Source of the DNA: an uncultured Bacteroidales bacterium
GTDB lineage: Bacteria > Bacteroidota > Bacteroidia > Bacteroidales > Bacteroidaceae
Direction: 5' to 3'
Assembly (NCBI GenBank): GCA_902768605.1
Contig: CACXLY010000035.1
Location: forward strand, 1-40,046
DNA length: 40,046 bases
Position 1 is the first letter of the stretch. Each line of letters starts with the position of its first letter. The translations under genes were made by a program, and so were the position numbers. The notes under the pieces were generated by a model. It had not been told where the DNA came from and ran no database searches. It was given only the letters and a program-made list of their open reading frames with translations. This document shows positions 25,456 through 33,444 of this stretch, one piece after another.

Positions 25456-26484
25456 ATGAAAAAAACTACTTCTTTTAGGCTTTTAGGCCTATTTTTGGCG
25501 ATGTTCGCCATGAGTTTGCCTTCTTATGCAGGTCAGGCCTTTCGTGATGCTATCACACGAATTATTACAAGTTGGCAAGAACGATACACTTACCATGCTA
25601 TGGTAACTGCCCAATCTGTGGGTGAGGGAAAGGTATATGTAAGTTATGGTACTGATGTAGTCGACAACCCAAGCTGGGATGTCGAAAAATATGCTGAAAC
25701 GCCTTCACCTGGAGCAAATGATGACACAAAACAGAATTTTGTATTGTATGCAAAGGCAAACGGTGGCTATACGTTTGCAGGATGGTGGTATAAAAATGAA
25801 AATTGTACAGGTAGTCCCGAGAGCACACAGACTCCTCGTCAGGTTTCCGTGGTCGTTGATATGGGTAGAAATATGCAAAATGAAAACTCCAAAGGTCTCC
25901 ACCACTACTATGCAAAGTTTGTTCCTCTTTTGACGGTTAAGTTGAACGCCAATGGTTTCGCTACTTTTGCGAGCCCTGTTGCTTTGGATTTTACCGATTC
26001 AAATGCAGAATACACAGCATGGGCTATTACAGCTGTTAATTCGGAGAATAAATTCACATTCGAACAGATTACAACCACCGTTGCACCCGGCACAGGTATT
26101 CTGCTTATGGGTACAGCTGGTGCAACAATTACTTTAACTGAAGCTGAGAGTGGCGAAACTCTCTCTGATAACCTGCTCGTAGCTTTCACTGAAGACACAG
26201 CTATTGCAGCTGGCGAATACTATGGACTTAAAGGCAACACCTTTGTAAAGGGAGCAGCTGGCACAGTAAAAGCTTGCAAGGCTTTATTACCTGCAAATCT
26301 CATCAACGAAGATGCCGCAACAGTCAAAGGTATTAACATAGACCTTGAAGAGGATGCAACAGGCATTCAGGAAATTGAAAATGCAGTTGAAGATGGTGCT
26401 ATCTACAACATGGCAGGTCAGCGCCTGAACAAGATGCAGAAGGGCATCAACATCGTAAATGGTAAAAAGATTTTGAAGAAATAA
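25456..26484 (+). CDS. Secreted protein with InlB-like domain and MQKGINIVNGKK tail
   Basis: 342 residues with a signal peptide (MKKTTSFRLLGLFLAMFAMSLPSYA). The middle (about 45-155; VGEGKVYVSYGTD, NGGYTFAGWWYKNENCTG) resembles a divergent InlB/Listeria-Bacteroides beta repeat. From about residue 157 (VKLNANGFATFASPVALDF) to the end it shares a module of about 190 residues with the proteins at 30380 and 33445, closing with YNMAGQRLNKMQKGINIVNGKK. That tail looks like a surface-sorting or anchoring signal, which is inference. Codon use is more AT-rich than in neighbouring housekeeping genes. A 54-residue peptide gene follows after 65 bp, before a terminator, so the two are very probably co-transcribed. 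Confidence 0.8.
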   Translation: MKKTTSFRLLGLFLAMFAMSLPSYAGQAFRDAITRIITSWQERYTYHAMVTAQSVGEGKVYVSYGTDVVDNPSWDVEKYAETPSPGANDDTKQNFVLYAKANGGYTFAGWWYKNENCTGSPESTQTPRQVSVVVDMGRNMQNENSKGLHHYYAKFVPLLTVKLNANGFATFASPVALDFTDSNAEYTAWAITAVNSENKFTFEQITTTVAPGTGILLMGTAGATITLTEAESGETLSDNLLVAFTEDTAIAAGEYYGLKGNTFVKGAAGTVKACKALLPANLINEDAATVKGINIDLEEDATGIQEIENAVEDGAIYNMAGQRLNKMQKGINIVNGKKILKK

Positions 26485-26549
26485 TAAGCCCCCTTTAACT
26501 CCCCAATGGAGAGAACTTAGAGTGGAAAAGATTAAAAAGGATAAAGATT

Positions 26550-26714
26550 ATGAAAAAGACATATATTATTCCCGAGACACTGACAGTTAACCTTTCTATG
26601 TGCAACATCATTGCCACTTCTCCTGGTGTATCTGGTGATCCTACGCCAGATCCGGTAGATCCCGGTACGTTTGATACCAAGGAAAGTAAGACTGTCTGGG
26701 ACGAAGAATGGTAA
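26550..26714 (+). CDS. 54-residue YIIPE...WDEEW peptide, family member 1
   Basis: Starts MKKTYIIPETLTVNLS, has NIIATS at residues 19-24, an Asp/Pro-rich middle (PGVSGDPTPDPVDPG), and ends exactly at VWDEEW. Two peptides elsewhere (30135-30317, 33231-33404) share the first nine residues, the [QN][MI][MI]A.S motif at the same positions and the terminal W...W, so this is a real gene despite its size. It lies 65 bp after a secreted-protein gene and 49 bp before a terminator. It has no classical signal peptide. Function unknown; a precursor peptide cleaved near A22-S24 is a guess. Short 'MKK.Y..P' proteins are, from memory, common and uncharacterised in Bacteroidales. Confidence 0.75.
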   Translation: MKKTYIIPETLTVNLSMCNIIATSPGVSGDPTPDPVDPGTFDTKESKTVWDEEW

Positions 26715-26763
26715 ATAGCCTCACCCCAGCCCTCTCCACGGGAGAGGGAGGATGATAAATAGA

Positions 26764-26802
26764 AAGCACGCTTGGCCGTAAAGCCGGGCGTGCTTGTTTT
26801 CT
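26764..26802 (+). terminator. Terminator after the peptide gene 26550-26714
   Basis: Stem AAGCACGC (26764-26771) / GCGTGCTT (26788-26795), with an inner GGC/GCC pair, followed by GTTTTCT. A smaller hairpin CCCTCTCC-ACG-GGAGAGGG precedes it at 26730-26748. It places the secreted protein and the peptide in one transcript. Confidence 0.75.
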
Positions 26803-26878
26803 ACCACGAATTAGCATGAATATTATTATATGGAGATTAATGGGCGATTCGTGGCAATTATATGTTAAAGATTAAAGT

Positions 26879-26917
26879 AAGGGGAGCTCTTCATCTCGAA
26901 GGGCTCCTCTTGTTTTG
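26879..26917 (+). terminator. Second hairpin terminator
   Basis: Stem AAGGGGAGC (26879-26887) / GCTCCTCTT (26903-26911) with inner CTTC/GAAG pairing, followed by GTTTTG. It could back up the first terminator or act for kbl from the other strand; the minus side has only a weak T-tract. Confidence 0.55.
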
Positions 26918-26931
26918 TTATATGGTGTTGG

Positions 26932-27019
26932 TTACTTCAGCACGCCGCGAGGAAGACCTTGGCGTGACGAAGTCATTACTTCAGCACGCCGCGAGGAAGA
27001 CCTTGGCGTGACGAAGTCA
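26932..27019 (-). repeat. Two 44-bp tandem units copying the kbl 3' end
   Basis: TTACTTCAGCACGCCG begins at 26932, 26976 and 27020, an exact 44-bp period; the third is the true end of kbl including its stop codon. Each unit folds into a hairpin of ACTTCAGCACGCC with GGCGTGACGAAGT (two mismatches). On the minus strand the units follow the kbl stop and may act as terminators. Confidence 0.9.
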
Positions 27020-28207
27020 TTACTTCAGCACGCCGAGTTCCTTGCCGACCTTTATGAAGGCGGCGATGCACTTGTCGAGGTGCTCGCGCTTGTGGCCGGC
27101 GGAGAGCTGTACGCGGATGCGGGCCTCGCCCTTCGGCACGACGGGATAATAGAAGCCGGTGACGTAGATGCCCTCTTCCTGCATCTTGGCAGCGAAGACT
27201 TGCGAGAGCTTGGCATCGTAGAGCATCACGGCGCAGATGGCGCTCTGTGTGGGCTTGATGTCGAAGCCGGCTGCCATCATCTTGTCGCGGAAGTAGTTGA
27301 CGTTCTCCACGAGACGGTCGTGCAGCTCGTTGCTTTCCTTGAGCATCTTGAAGACCTCGAGCGAGGCGCCGATGATGCAGGGTGCAAGTGAGTTGGAGAA
27401 GAGATAAGGACGTGAGCGCTGCCGCAACAGGTCGATGATTTCCTTGCGACCTGTCGTGAAGCCGCCGAGAGCGCCGCCAAAGGCTTTGCCCAGGGTGCCC
27501 GTGTAGATGTCGACGCGTCCGTAGGTGTCGGTCAGCTCGCTGACGCCGTGACCCGTCTTGCCTACCACGCCTGCCGAGTGGCTCTCGTCCACCATCACCA
27601 GCGCGTCGTACTTCTCTGCGAGGTCGCAAATCTTGTCCATCGGAGCGACATTACCGTCCATGGAGAAGACGCCGTCGGTGACGATGATGCGGAAGCGCTG
27701 CGCCTGTGCCTCCTTGAGGCATTTCTCCAGCTCCTCCATGTTGGCGTTGGCGTAGCGGTAGCGCTTTGCCTTGCAGAGGCGCACGCCGTCGATGATGCTG
27801 GCGTGGTTGAGGGCGTCGCTGATGATGGCGTCCTCCTCGGTGAAAAGCGGCTCGAACACACCGCCATTGGCATCAAAGCAGGCGGCATAGAGGATGGTGT
27901 CCTCCGTGTGGAAATAGTCGCTGATGGCTGCCTCGAGCTGCTTGTGGATGTCCTGTGTGCCGCAGATGAAGCGCACGCTCGACATGCCGAAGCCCCGCTG
28001 CTGCATCATGTCGGTGGCACCTTTGATGAGGCGCGGATGGTCGGAGAGGCCGAGGTAGTTGTTGGCGCAGAAGTTGAGCACTTCCTTGCCTTTCACTTGG
28101 ATGGCTGCCCGCTGCGGGCTTTCGATGAGACGCTCCTCCTTGTAGAGTCCTGCTTCGCGAATCTCAGCGAGCGTCTGGCTGAGATGCTGTTTCATTTTTC
28201 CGTACAT
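27020..28207 (-). CDS. kbl: Glycine C-acetyltransferase (2-amino-3-ketobutyrate CoA ligase)
   Basis: 395-residue PLP-dependent alpha-oxoamine synthase that cleaves 2-amino-3-ketobutyrate with CoA to glycine and acetyl-CoA. CANNYLGLSDHP is the substrate-end motif, VMVDESHSAGVVGKTGHG carries the PLP Asp/His, and DIYTGTLGKAFGGALGG contains the PLP-binding Lys. RFICGTQDIHKQLE is typical of the family. It stands back-to-back with the threonine dehydrogenase gene, giving the two-step threonine pathway. Its 3' end is duplicated twice immediately downstream. AONS (BioF) is the main alternative, but the context favours Kbl. Confidence 0.95.
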   Translation of the reverse strand: MYGKMKQHLSQTLAEIREAGLYKEERLIESPQRAAIQVKGKEVLNFCANNYLGLSDHPRLIKGATDMMQQRGFGMSSVRFICGTQDIHKQLEAAISDYFHTEDTILYAACFDANGGVFEPLFTEEDAIISDALNHASIIDGVRLCKAKRYRYANANMEELEKCLKEAQAQRFRIIVTDGVFSMDGNVAPMDKICDLAEKYDALVMVDESHSAGVVGKTGHGVSELTDTYGRVDIYTGTLGKAFGGALGGFTTGRKEIIDLLRQRSRPYLFSNSLAPCIIGASLEVFKMLKESNELHDRLVENVNYFRDKMMAAGFDIKPTQSAICAVMLYDAKLSQVFAAKMQEEGIYVTGFYYPVVPKGEARIRVQLSAGHKREHLDKCIAAFIKVGKELGVLK

Positions 28208-28257
28208 GATTTCGTCGTTTAGGTGATTAGTTGTTTAGTCGTTTTCGTTTTGTTGTG

Positions 28258-28265
28258 CAAAGATA
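28258..28265 (-). promoter_or_regulatory. Bacteroidota -7 box (TATCTTTG) of kbl
   Basis: On the minus strand TATCTTTG lies 50 bp before the kbl start. No good -33 TTTG is seen 19-21 bp upstream. Confidence 0.6.
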
Positions 28266-28309
28266 CAAAATATTTTTTAATTCTTCTTTTTTAATTCTTA
28301 TTTTCTTTG

Positions 28310-28317
28310 TAACTTTG
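28310..28317 (+). promoter_or_regulatory. Bacteroidota -7 box (TAACTTTG) of tdh
   Basis: TAACTTTG lies 33 bp before the tdh start. With the kbl box on the other strand it makes a divergent promoter region of 143 bp, a natural site for joint control. Confidence 0.6.
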
Positions 28318-28350
28318 TGGTCGCTAAGACTAAAAACAACACCAAATCAA

Positions 28351-29304
28351 ATGAAGAACATACTTATTATCGGCTCAACAGGACAGATTGGTTCTGAGCT
28401 GACCATGCACCTGAGAAGCATTTACGGAAACGAACACGTTGTGGCAGGCTACATCCCCGGAGCCGAGCCTAAGGGCGAACTGCTGGAGAGCGGTCCGAGC
28501 GCCCTGGCCGACGTCATCAAGGCGGAAAGCATCGCCGATGCCGTGAAGAAGTACAATATCGACGCTATCTACAACCTCGCAGCCCTCTTGTCCGTAGTGG
28601 CCGAGTCGAAGCCCCGCCTGGCCTGGAGCATCGGCATCGACGGCCTCTGGAACATCCTTGAGATAGCCCGCGAGAACAAGTGCGCAGTCTTTACGCCCAG
28701 CTCTATCGGCTCGTTCGGCCTGGAGACGCCGCACGACATGACGCCGCAGGACACCGTGCAGAGGCCCCGTACCATCTACGGCGTCTCGAAGGTGACGACC
28801 GAGCTGCTCAGCGACTGGTACTTCCACAAGTACGGCGTCGATACGCGCAGCGTCCGCTTCCCGGGCATCATCTCCTACGTCACGCCTCCGGGCGGCGGCA
28901 CCACCGACTATGCCGTCGATATCTACTACTACGCCGTGCGCGGCGAGCGCTTCACCTGCCCCATCAAGGCCGGCACGCACATGGACATGATGTATATGCC
29001 CGACGCCCTGCATGCTGCGCAGATGCTGATGGAGGCCGACCCCTCGCGCCTCGTGCACCGCAACGGCTTCAACATCGCGGCGATGAGCTTCGACCCCGAA
29101 ATGATTTACGGCGCCATCAAGAAGTACAAGCCCGACTTCGAGATGGTCTATGACGTTGACCCGCTGAAGCAGTCGATTGCCGAGTCGTGGCCCAACCTCA
29201 TGGACGACAGCTGCGCCCGCCGGGAATGGGATTGGAAGCACCAGTTCGACCTCGACGACATGACGAAGGACATGCTCGAGAAGCTGGCGAAGAAGCTTCT
29301 GTAG
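28351..29304 (+). CDS. tdh: NAD-dependent L-threonine 3-dehydrogenase (epimerase-type)
   Basis: 317-residue short-chain/epimerase-fold enzyme. The start at 28351 gives MKNILIIGSTGQIGSELTMHL with the Rossmann glycine motif at the N-terminus; upstream in-frame codons are translated promoter DNA. The Tyr-x3-Lys pair is IYGVSK, preceded by the FTPSSIGSFG serine segment. FPGIISYVTPPGGGTTDYAVDIYY is typical of the threonine dehydrogenases related to UDP-galactose epimerase. It oxidises L-threonine to 2-amino-3-ketobutyrate, the substrate of the divergent Kbl. A 9-bp repeat array begins 14 bp after the stop. Confidence 0.92.
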   Translation: MKNILIIGSTGQIGSELTMHLRSIYGNEHVVAGYIPGAEPKGELLESGPSALADVIKAESIADAVKKYNIDAIYNLAALLSVVAESKPRLAWSIGIDGLWNILEIARENKCAVFTPSSIGSFGLETPHDMTPQDTVQRPRTIYGVSKVTTELLSDWYFHKYGVDTRSVRFPGIISYVTPPGGGTTDYAVDIYYYAVRGERFTCPIKAGTHMDMMYMPDALHAAQMLMEADPSRLVHRNGFNIAAMSFDPEMIYGAIKKYKPDFEMVYDVDPLKQSIAESWPNLMDDSCARREWDWKHQFDLDDMTKDMLEKLAKKLL

Positions 29305-29318
29305 CGGCTCCCCTGCCT

Positions 29319-29471
29319 AAGGTCCTTAAAGTCCCTAAGGTCTCTAAGGTCCTTAAGGTCCCTAAGGTCCTTAAGGTCCCTAAGGTCTTTAAGGTCCTTA
29401 AGGTCTTTAAGGTCCCTAAGGTCATTAAGGTCCTTAAGGTCCTTAAGGTCCTTAAGGTCTTTAAGGTCATT
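29319..29471. repeat. 9-bp tandem array (17 units of AAGGTCCNT type)
   Basis: Seventeen units of AAGGTCCTT, AAGGTCCCT, AAGGTCTTT and variants at a strict 9-bp period. The last unit overlaps the stop codon (29470-29472, minus strand) of the four-helix-bundle gene. A sister array lies on that gene's other side at 30042-30131. Confidence 0.95.
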
Positions 29472-30012
29472 ATCGCCGTTCTCGGCGGATGCGGCTCATC
29501 TTCTCCGAGAAGCCGCCATACTCGGTAAAGTCCTTCTCCAAGCGTTCCAGTTGCTTGAACAATAGATAGTCAGCCTGATAGATGAGAACGATAGCCATGT
29601 TGGCAATCGTTTCTGGCGGACGGGTCGCGCATAGCTGCATGAAGAAATCAGCATTGCGATGATCCCTGCCCAATTCGCGCATAGCAGTCCACTCCTTCGA
29701 GCCTTCTTCCCACATGCGATGACCACGCGTACGAAGATAATCGATGTAATCCTCCAGCAACTCCTGCAAGCTGGCCTTCGCAACATTAATCAGCTTTATC
29801 TCCGTCTTGGCTGAAGTAGCAGATGCCGCACAGCCCTCGATGATGTTCTGTTTGCCAGAACGAGCAGCCTGAACCATCTGATCCACCGTACGATCACCTT
29901 TCTGCAAGAAGTTCTGACAGAAGAAGAAAGTCATCTCGTATATGACTTCCGTCTTTTGATAAGAGAGCAACTTGCGGTAATTACCACTATGCCGAATTAA
30001 TTTCTCAGGCAT
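29470..30012 (-). CDS. Four-helix-bundle protein (S23 / 23S IVS-like, with suffix domain)
   Basis: 180 residues, no signal peptide. MVQAARSGKQNIIEGCAASATSAKTEIKLINVAKASLQELLEDYIDYL matches the S23/intervening-sequence-protein family (TIGR02436-like), in which helices carry the R(S)..NI.EG motif. The C-terminal part (RPPETIANMAIVLIYQADYLLFKQLERLEKDF) resembles the 'four helix bundle suffix' domain (TIGR04258-type). Function is unknown; relatives include Avd of diversity-generating retroelements, but no reverse transcriptase is present here. The gene is tightly framed by two 9-bp repeat arrays, its stop codon overlapping one, which suggests it travels as a unit. Confidence 0.85.
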   Translation of the reverse strand: MPEKLIRHSGNYRKLLSYQKTEVIYEMTFFFCQNFLQKGDRTVDQMVQAARSGKQNIIEGCAASATSAKTEIKLINVAKASLQELLEDYIDYLRTRGHRMWEEGSKEWTAMRELGRDHRNADFFMQLCATRPPETIANMAIVLIYQADYLLFKQLERLEKDFTEYGGFSEKMSRIRRERR

Positions 30013-30041
30013 AATATTTAGATTTTAATTATTGTTTTTTT

Positions 30042-30131
30042 AAGGTCTCTAAGGTCTTTAAGGTCCCTAAGGTCCCTAAGGTCTTTAAGGTCCCTAAGGT
30101 CTTTAAGGTCTTTAAGGTCTTTAAGGTCTCT
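30042..30131. repeat. 9-bp tandem array (10 units), second copy
   Basis: Ten units of AAGGTCTCT, AAGGTCTTT and AAGGTCCCT at a strict 9-bp period, in the same orientation as 29319-29471. It lies between the four-helix-bundle gene and peptide gene 30135-30317, ending 3 bp short of the peptide stop codon. Confidence 0.95.
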
Positions 30132-30134
30132 TTT

Positions 30135-30317
30135 TTACCACTCGTCGTTCCAAACGTTTACGTCAGAAACGGATTTAGCCTCAACGTTTTCGGCATTAAC
30201 TATCACGTCCTCCCTTTCATCAATGGATATGATAGGAGAATCCTCAGAGAAAGCAATCATTTGCTCTGGTGTGCTGAACTGTATATCCAGTTCAGGAATA
30301 ATATATCTCTTTTTCAT
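30135..30317 (-). CDS. 60-residue YIIPE...WNDEW peptide, family member 2
   Basis: From the second of two adjacent Met codons: MKKRYIIPELDIQF, QMIAFS at residues 19-24, an acidic middle (IDEREDVIVNAENVEA), and the end VSDVNVWNDEW. The tail aligns with member 3 (NVEAKSVSD.. against DVEVKGISD..), so these two are close paralogs. It follows the endonuclease I-type gene (30380-33097) by 62 bp on the same strand, the same arrangement as the other two pairs. Using the first Met adds one residue. Function unknown; no cysteine pair or double-glycine leader is seen. Confidence 0.8.
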   Translation of the reverse strand: MKKRYIIPELDIQFSTPEQMIAFSEDSPIISIDEREDVIVNAENVEAKSVSDVNVWNDEW

Positions 30318-30379
30318 CATCTATAGTAATTATGAATTATGAAGCTTCAGTTCGACGTAAGTCAACTATTAATTATGAA

Positions 30380-33097
30380 TTAGAAGAGTATCTTTTTCCC
30401 GTTTACGATGTTAATGCCCTTTTGCATCCTGCCCAGACGCTGACCGGCGAGGTTGTAAATGACACCATCAGTTGTCCGTTGTCCGTTGTCAATTGTCTTG
30501 ATAGCTGTAGCATCATCCTCGAACTCAAACGTATAGGCTTTGATATTGTTGCCACCAAGGATGCTTGCGGGCAGCAGGGCTTTGCCAGCAGAAACTGTGC
30601 CAGGTTTTACCTTCACGAACTTCTTACCAGACAACCCATAGTATTGGTCAGTTTCAACAAACCAAGGAACTAAAGTACCTTCAAGCAAATTACCATTCAA
30701 TATGTTCTCGCTATCAACAGAAGTCAGCTCGATGGTGGCGCCAGCCTCACCCTTTAGCAGGATGCCTTGGCCGCCCTTGATGGAGCCTGTAATCTGAGCA
30801 AAGGTAATAGCCGTTCCATTGACACCCGTCACCTGCCATGCACTGTAATCTGCTGTCTCATTGTCGCTGAAGTCGAGCGGATACTCAGAGCAATAGGTCG
30901 CGTAGCCTTGGTCGTTGAGGGTAACGGAAAGAGTGCTTGGCGAAGAACCTGTCAACCTAATCTCATCAATGACGCCATTAGTATTCGATGTATTCCAAAC
31001 TATCTTCAAATATAATGTCGAAACCTGTGCGGCGGCCGGTAAAGAATATGCACGCTCGACAAAGGTCGTTGCACCATTTCCCGTGCCAGTCAATTCGGAA
31101 TATGTCCCATTTGAGCTGGTAGCATAATATGCTTTTGTATAATATGTTTCTTTGATAGAACCAGCCTTCCATTGGTAAGTCAGACCAAGATTATTATAAT
31201 CTGCAACATTGAGCGGACCGATAATAATGCTTGCCTCTGTGCCCTGCGTAGATTGCATTAATCCAGATAATGTGGAGCCTGTATTGTTCTTGCTTTGCTT
31301 GGCATTGGTGATGGTGTAACCGGTAATACCAGAATAGACACTCAGTACGCCGCTCTTCACGCTATAAGAATCGCGCCATTCACGGGCACTACTTGAATTA
31401 TCACCGAATGTTTCACCAAACAGCAATCCTGATTCCGATGGCTTAGCTGTCCCCTTCCCTTCAGGTGCATTGACCGTTATGGGGAACATCACGCTGCCAG
31501 CATTGTAAGTTGTTGTGGCTGATGTATTGACGGTTATCATGGTTGTGCCAACAGCAACAGGCGTAATCGTAAGACCACTGACAGAAACAACGTCTTCATT
31601 TAAACTGCTGAGTGTCACATCTCCATTGGTGACGATGTTTGGCGTACCAGTCGTGCCTTTTGTCAAAGTCAGCGTAGAACCCCAATCGACACTCACGTCA
31701 GCAAGGCCGTTAAAGATTGGGTCGGCCTTGACACCTTCCACAAACTTATAGAGCTGGATGGCCTGCTGACCTGTATAGGACGATGACTTATAGTAACGGA
31801 AACGGTTTTGTTCATTCCCGTTATTATAGCGCAGATGAGCACTGCTGGATACGATGTCCGCATTGCCATTTTCGTCGATAGTAATCGTGTTAGTATAAGT
31901 CGAAGATGTACTGGAAGCAAGGCCGTTAGCATCAGATGTTTGTCCGATATAATAGCCTGATGCGCTCTTCAGCGTCTTCGACGTTGCATCGTAGGTAAAG
32001 GCATAGCCATTGATTGCGGTAGTTGCAGCGATGGTATTGTTGGAAATGCTGACAGATTGCGTGTTGCCTGTGGCATCAAGCGTTGTCAGAGAACCATCGA
32101 AGACTACACTACCTTCTTCATAAACAATCAGGTATTGTCCGCTTGTAAGACTTGCAGTTGACGTTACCTTCACATAACTGTCTCCTGTCATCTCGCCGCC
32201 CTGACCGCCGCTGCCACTGCCGGAATTATATCCTGCATATTCGGTAGGCAGAACATAGTTGTTGTAGCTAAAAGTGTCATCTTTCTTGCTGCCCCAGATG
32301 TATTGCTCCAGGCCAGGATAGTCTATGAAAGGATTGCGGTTACCTTGAATGCCGGCAACAGCATTGTTGCGAGCTGTCTCCTTGTCGCTTACAGGGTCAG
32401 CGGCAGCCCACGCCAAGAGCATGTTCAGCTGCCAAGTCTGGAAGCCGGGATATTTGCTGCCATCGATTGTGGCTCTCGACTCGCTGTTCTTCGAGTACCA
32501 GTCGGCGAGCTTCTCCTCGTAGCACGTCACCATATAGAAATATGTACGCGCGAAGTCGCCCTTGTATTCGCCTGCTGGCTCGAACACCGTGCCCGTATAG
32601 CCGGGATAAGTACATGTGCCGAGCTTGCTGAAGTCGTTATGGGATTTGTATGAATTGCCTTTCGTCTCGCCGAAGGGATAGTTGCCACGCTTGTTGTTCA
32701 CGAAGCCGTCGGTGGGATACATGTGATGCAGGTCGGTGTACATCGGCATCACCTCTCCACCGAACCAACTCTTGGGGAACGAATGCTCGCGGTTGTAGCT
32801 GTCACCCTCTTGGGAATAGTTAGCACCTTGAGCAGAGCTGCCAAATACATAGTTCGTCATGTCCGAATACATGTCCCAGACCTTGCCGTCGCGGCTGTCT
32901 GTTGTACGAAATGCCGTCCACAGGTAGTCGTACGACTTCTCCGTTCGGTTATAGATGATGCCGCAAAGCGCAGTCTTCAAAGCTGCACCATTCTTGCCGT
33001 TTGCATTTTGGTAGTATGTCTCAGAGCCGTTCGGCGCAACGGCATTGACCAGCATCGCCACCATCGCAGCGACAATGAGGGAGAAAGATCGTTTCAT
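30380..33097 (-). CDS. Secreted endonuclease I-family nuclease, multidomain
   Basis: 905 residues with a signal peptide (MKRSFSLIVAAMVAMLVNAVA); an upstream in-frame Met would prefix MKHELKNSI and is less likely. The endonuclease I domain (about 25-270) shows GDSYNREHSFPKSWFGG (catalytic His region near residue 102), DLHHMYPTDGFVNNKRGNYPFG and AWAAADPVSDKETARNNAVAGIQGNRNPFIDYP. Then come a 150-residue module (about 307-455; GQYLIVYEEGSVVFDGSL, YYIGQTSDANGL) shared with the protein at 33445, a bacterial Ig-like Big_2 domain (about 457-540), a beta-rich region, and the shared C-terminal module (about 722-905) ending AGQRLGRMQKGINIVNGKK. It probably degrades extracellular DNA at the cell surface. 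A DNA-repeat word (TTGTCCGTTGTC, minus strand) encodes the NGQRTTDG linker near the tail. Confidence 0.88.
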   Translation of the reverse strand: MKRSFSLIVAAMVAMLVNAVAPNGSETYYQNANGKNGAALKTALCGIIYNRTEKSYDYLWTAFRTTDSRDGKVWDMYSDMTNYVFGSSAQGANYSQEGDSYNREHSFPKSWFGGEVMPMYTDLHHMYPTDGFVNNKRGNYPFGETKGNSYKSHNDFSKLGTCTYPGYTGTVFEPAGEYKGDFARTYFYMVTCYEEKLADWYSKNSESRATIDGSKYPGFQTWQLNMLLAWAAADPVSDKETARNNAVAGIQGNRNPFIDYPGLEQYIWGSKKDDTFSYNNYVLPTEYAGYNSGSGSGGQGGEMTGDSYVKVTSTASLTSGQYLIVYEEGSVVFDGSLTTLDATGNTQSVSISNNTIAATTAINGYAFTYDATSKTLKSASGYYIGQTSDANGLASSTSSTYTNTITIDENGNADIVSSSAHLRYNNGNEQNRFRYYKSSSYTGQQAIQLYKFVEGVKADPIFNGLADVSVDWGSTLTLTKGTTGTPNIVTNGDVTLSSLNEDVVSVSGLTITPVAVGTTMITVNTSATTTYNAGSVMFPITVNAPEGKGTAKPSESGLLFGETFGDNSSSAREWRDSYSVKSGVLSVYSGITGYTITNAKQSKNNTGSTLSGLMQSTQGTEASIIIGPLNVADYNNLGLTYQWKAGSIKETYYTKAYYATSSNGTYSELTGTGNGATTFVERAYSLPAAAQVSTLYLKIVWNTSNTNGVIDEIRLTGSSPSTLSVTLNDQGYATYCSEYPLDFSDNETADYSAWQVTGVNGTAITFAQITGSIKGGQGILLKGEAGATIELTSVDSENILNGNLLEGTLVPWFVETDQYYGLSGKKFVKVKPGTVSAGKALLPASILGGNNIKAYTFEFEDDATAIKTIDNGQRTTDGVIYNLAGQRLGRMQKGINIVNGKKILF

Positions 33098-33230
33098 AAT
33101 ACTGTTTTTTAGTTCGTGCTTCAATCAGCCTTCCATCGCCCCTGCCCCTCCTAAAAGGAAGAGCAGGAGCAATCAGGCTTTCAATATTTCCTACGTCTAA
33201 CATCTTACTTCAGACATCAGACGAAGTCCG

Positions 33231-33404
33231 TTACCACAAGTCGTCCCACAGCTTGGTGTCGGAGATGCCTTTCACTTCAACATCCTCTGCTGCGATTGGC
33301 GTTTCAGAATCGTCAACTATTACGTCAGGATCAGAAACCGCCATCATCTGTGTTGAACCAAGCACTACAGTCAGTGCCTCGGGAATAATATATGTCTTTT
33401 TCAT
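33231..33404 (-). CDS. 57-residue YIIPE...WDDLW peptide, family member 3
   Basis: Start chosen at MKKTYIIPEALTVVLGS; an upstream in-frame Met would add MDLS and break the alignment with the other members. QMMAVS occupies residues 19-24, an acidic middle follows (DPDVIVDDSETPIAAEDVEV), and the end is ISDTKLWDDLW. It lies 40 bp after the 1154-residue secreted-protein gene and 133 bp before the nuclease gene, all on the minus strand, with no promoter box seen in between. Function unknown. Confidence 0.8.
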   Translation of the reverse strand: MKKTYIIPEALTVVLGSTQMMAVSDPDVIVDDSETPIAAEDVEVKGISDTKLWDDLW

Positions 33405-33444
33405 TGATAAATCCAATTAAGAATTAATAATTAAGAAAGAAGAA

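Noticed and set aside
29187..29528. Plus-strand frame rich in KVLKVPKV repeats
   Set aside because: Translation of the 9-bp array after tdh; the array is not coding.
29470..30012. Diversity-generating retroelement accessory gene (avd)
   Set aside because: The four-helix bundle fits, but there is no reverse transcriptase, template repeat or variable repeat in the window.
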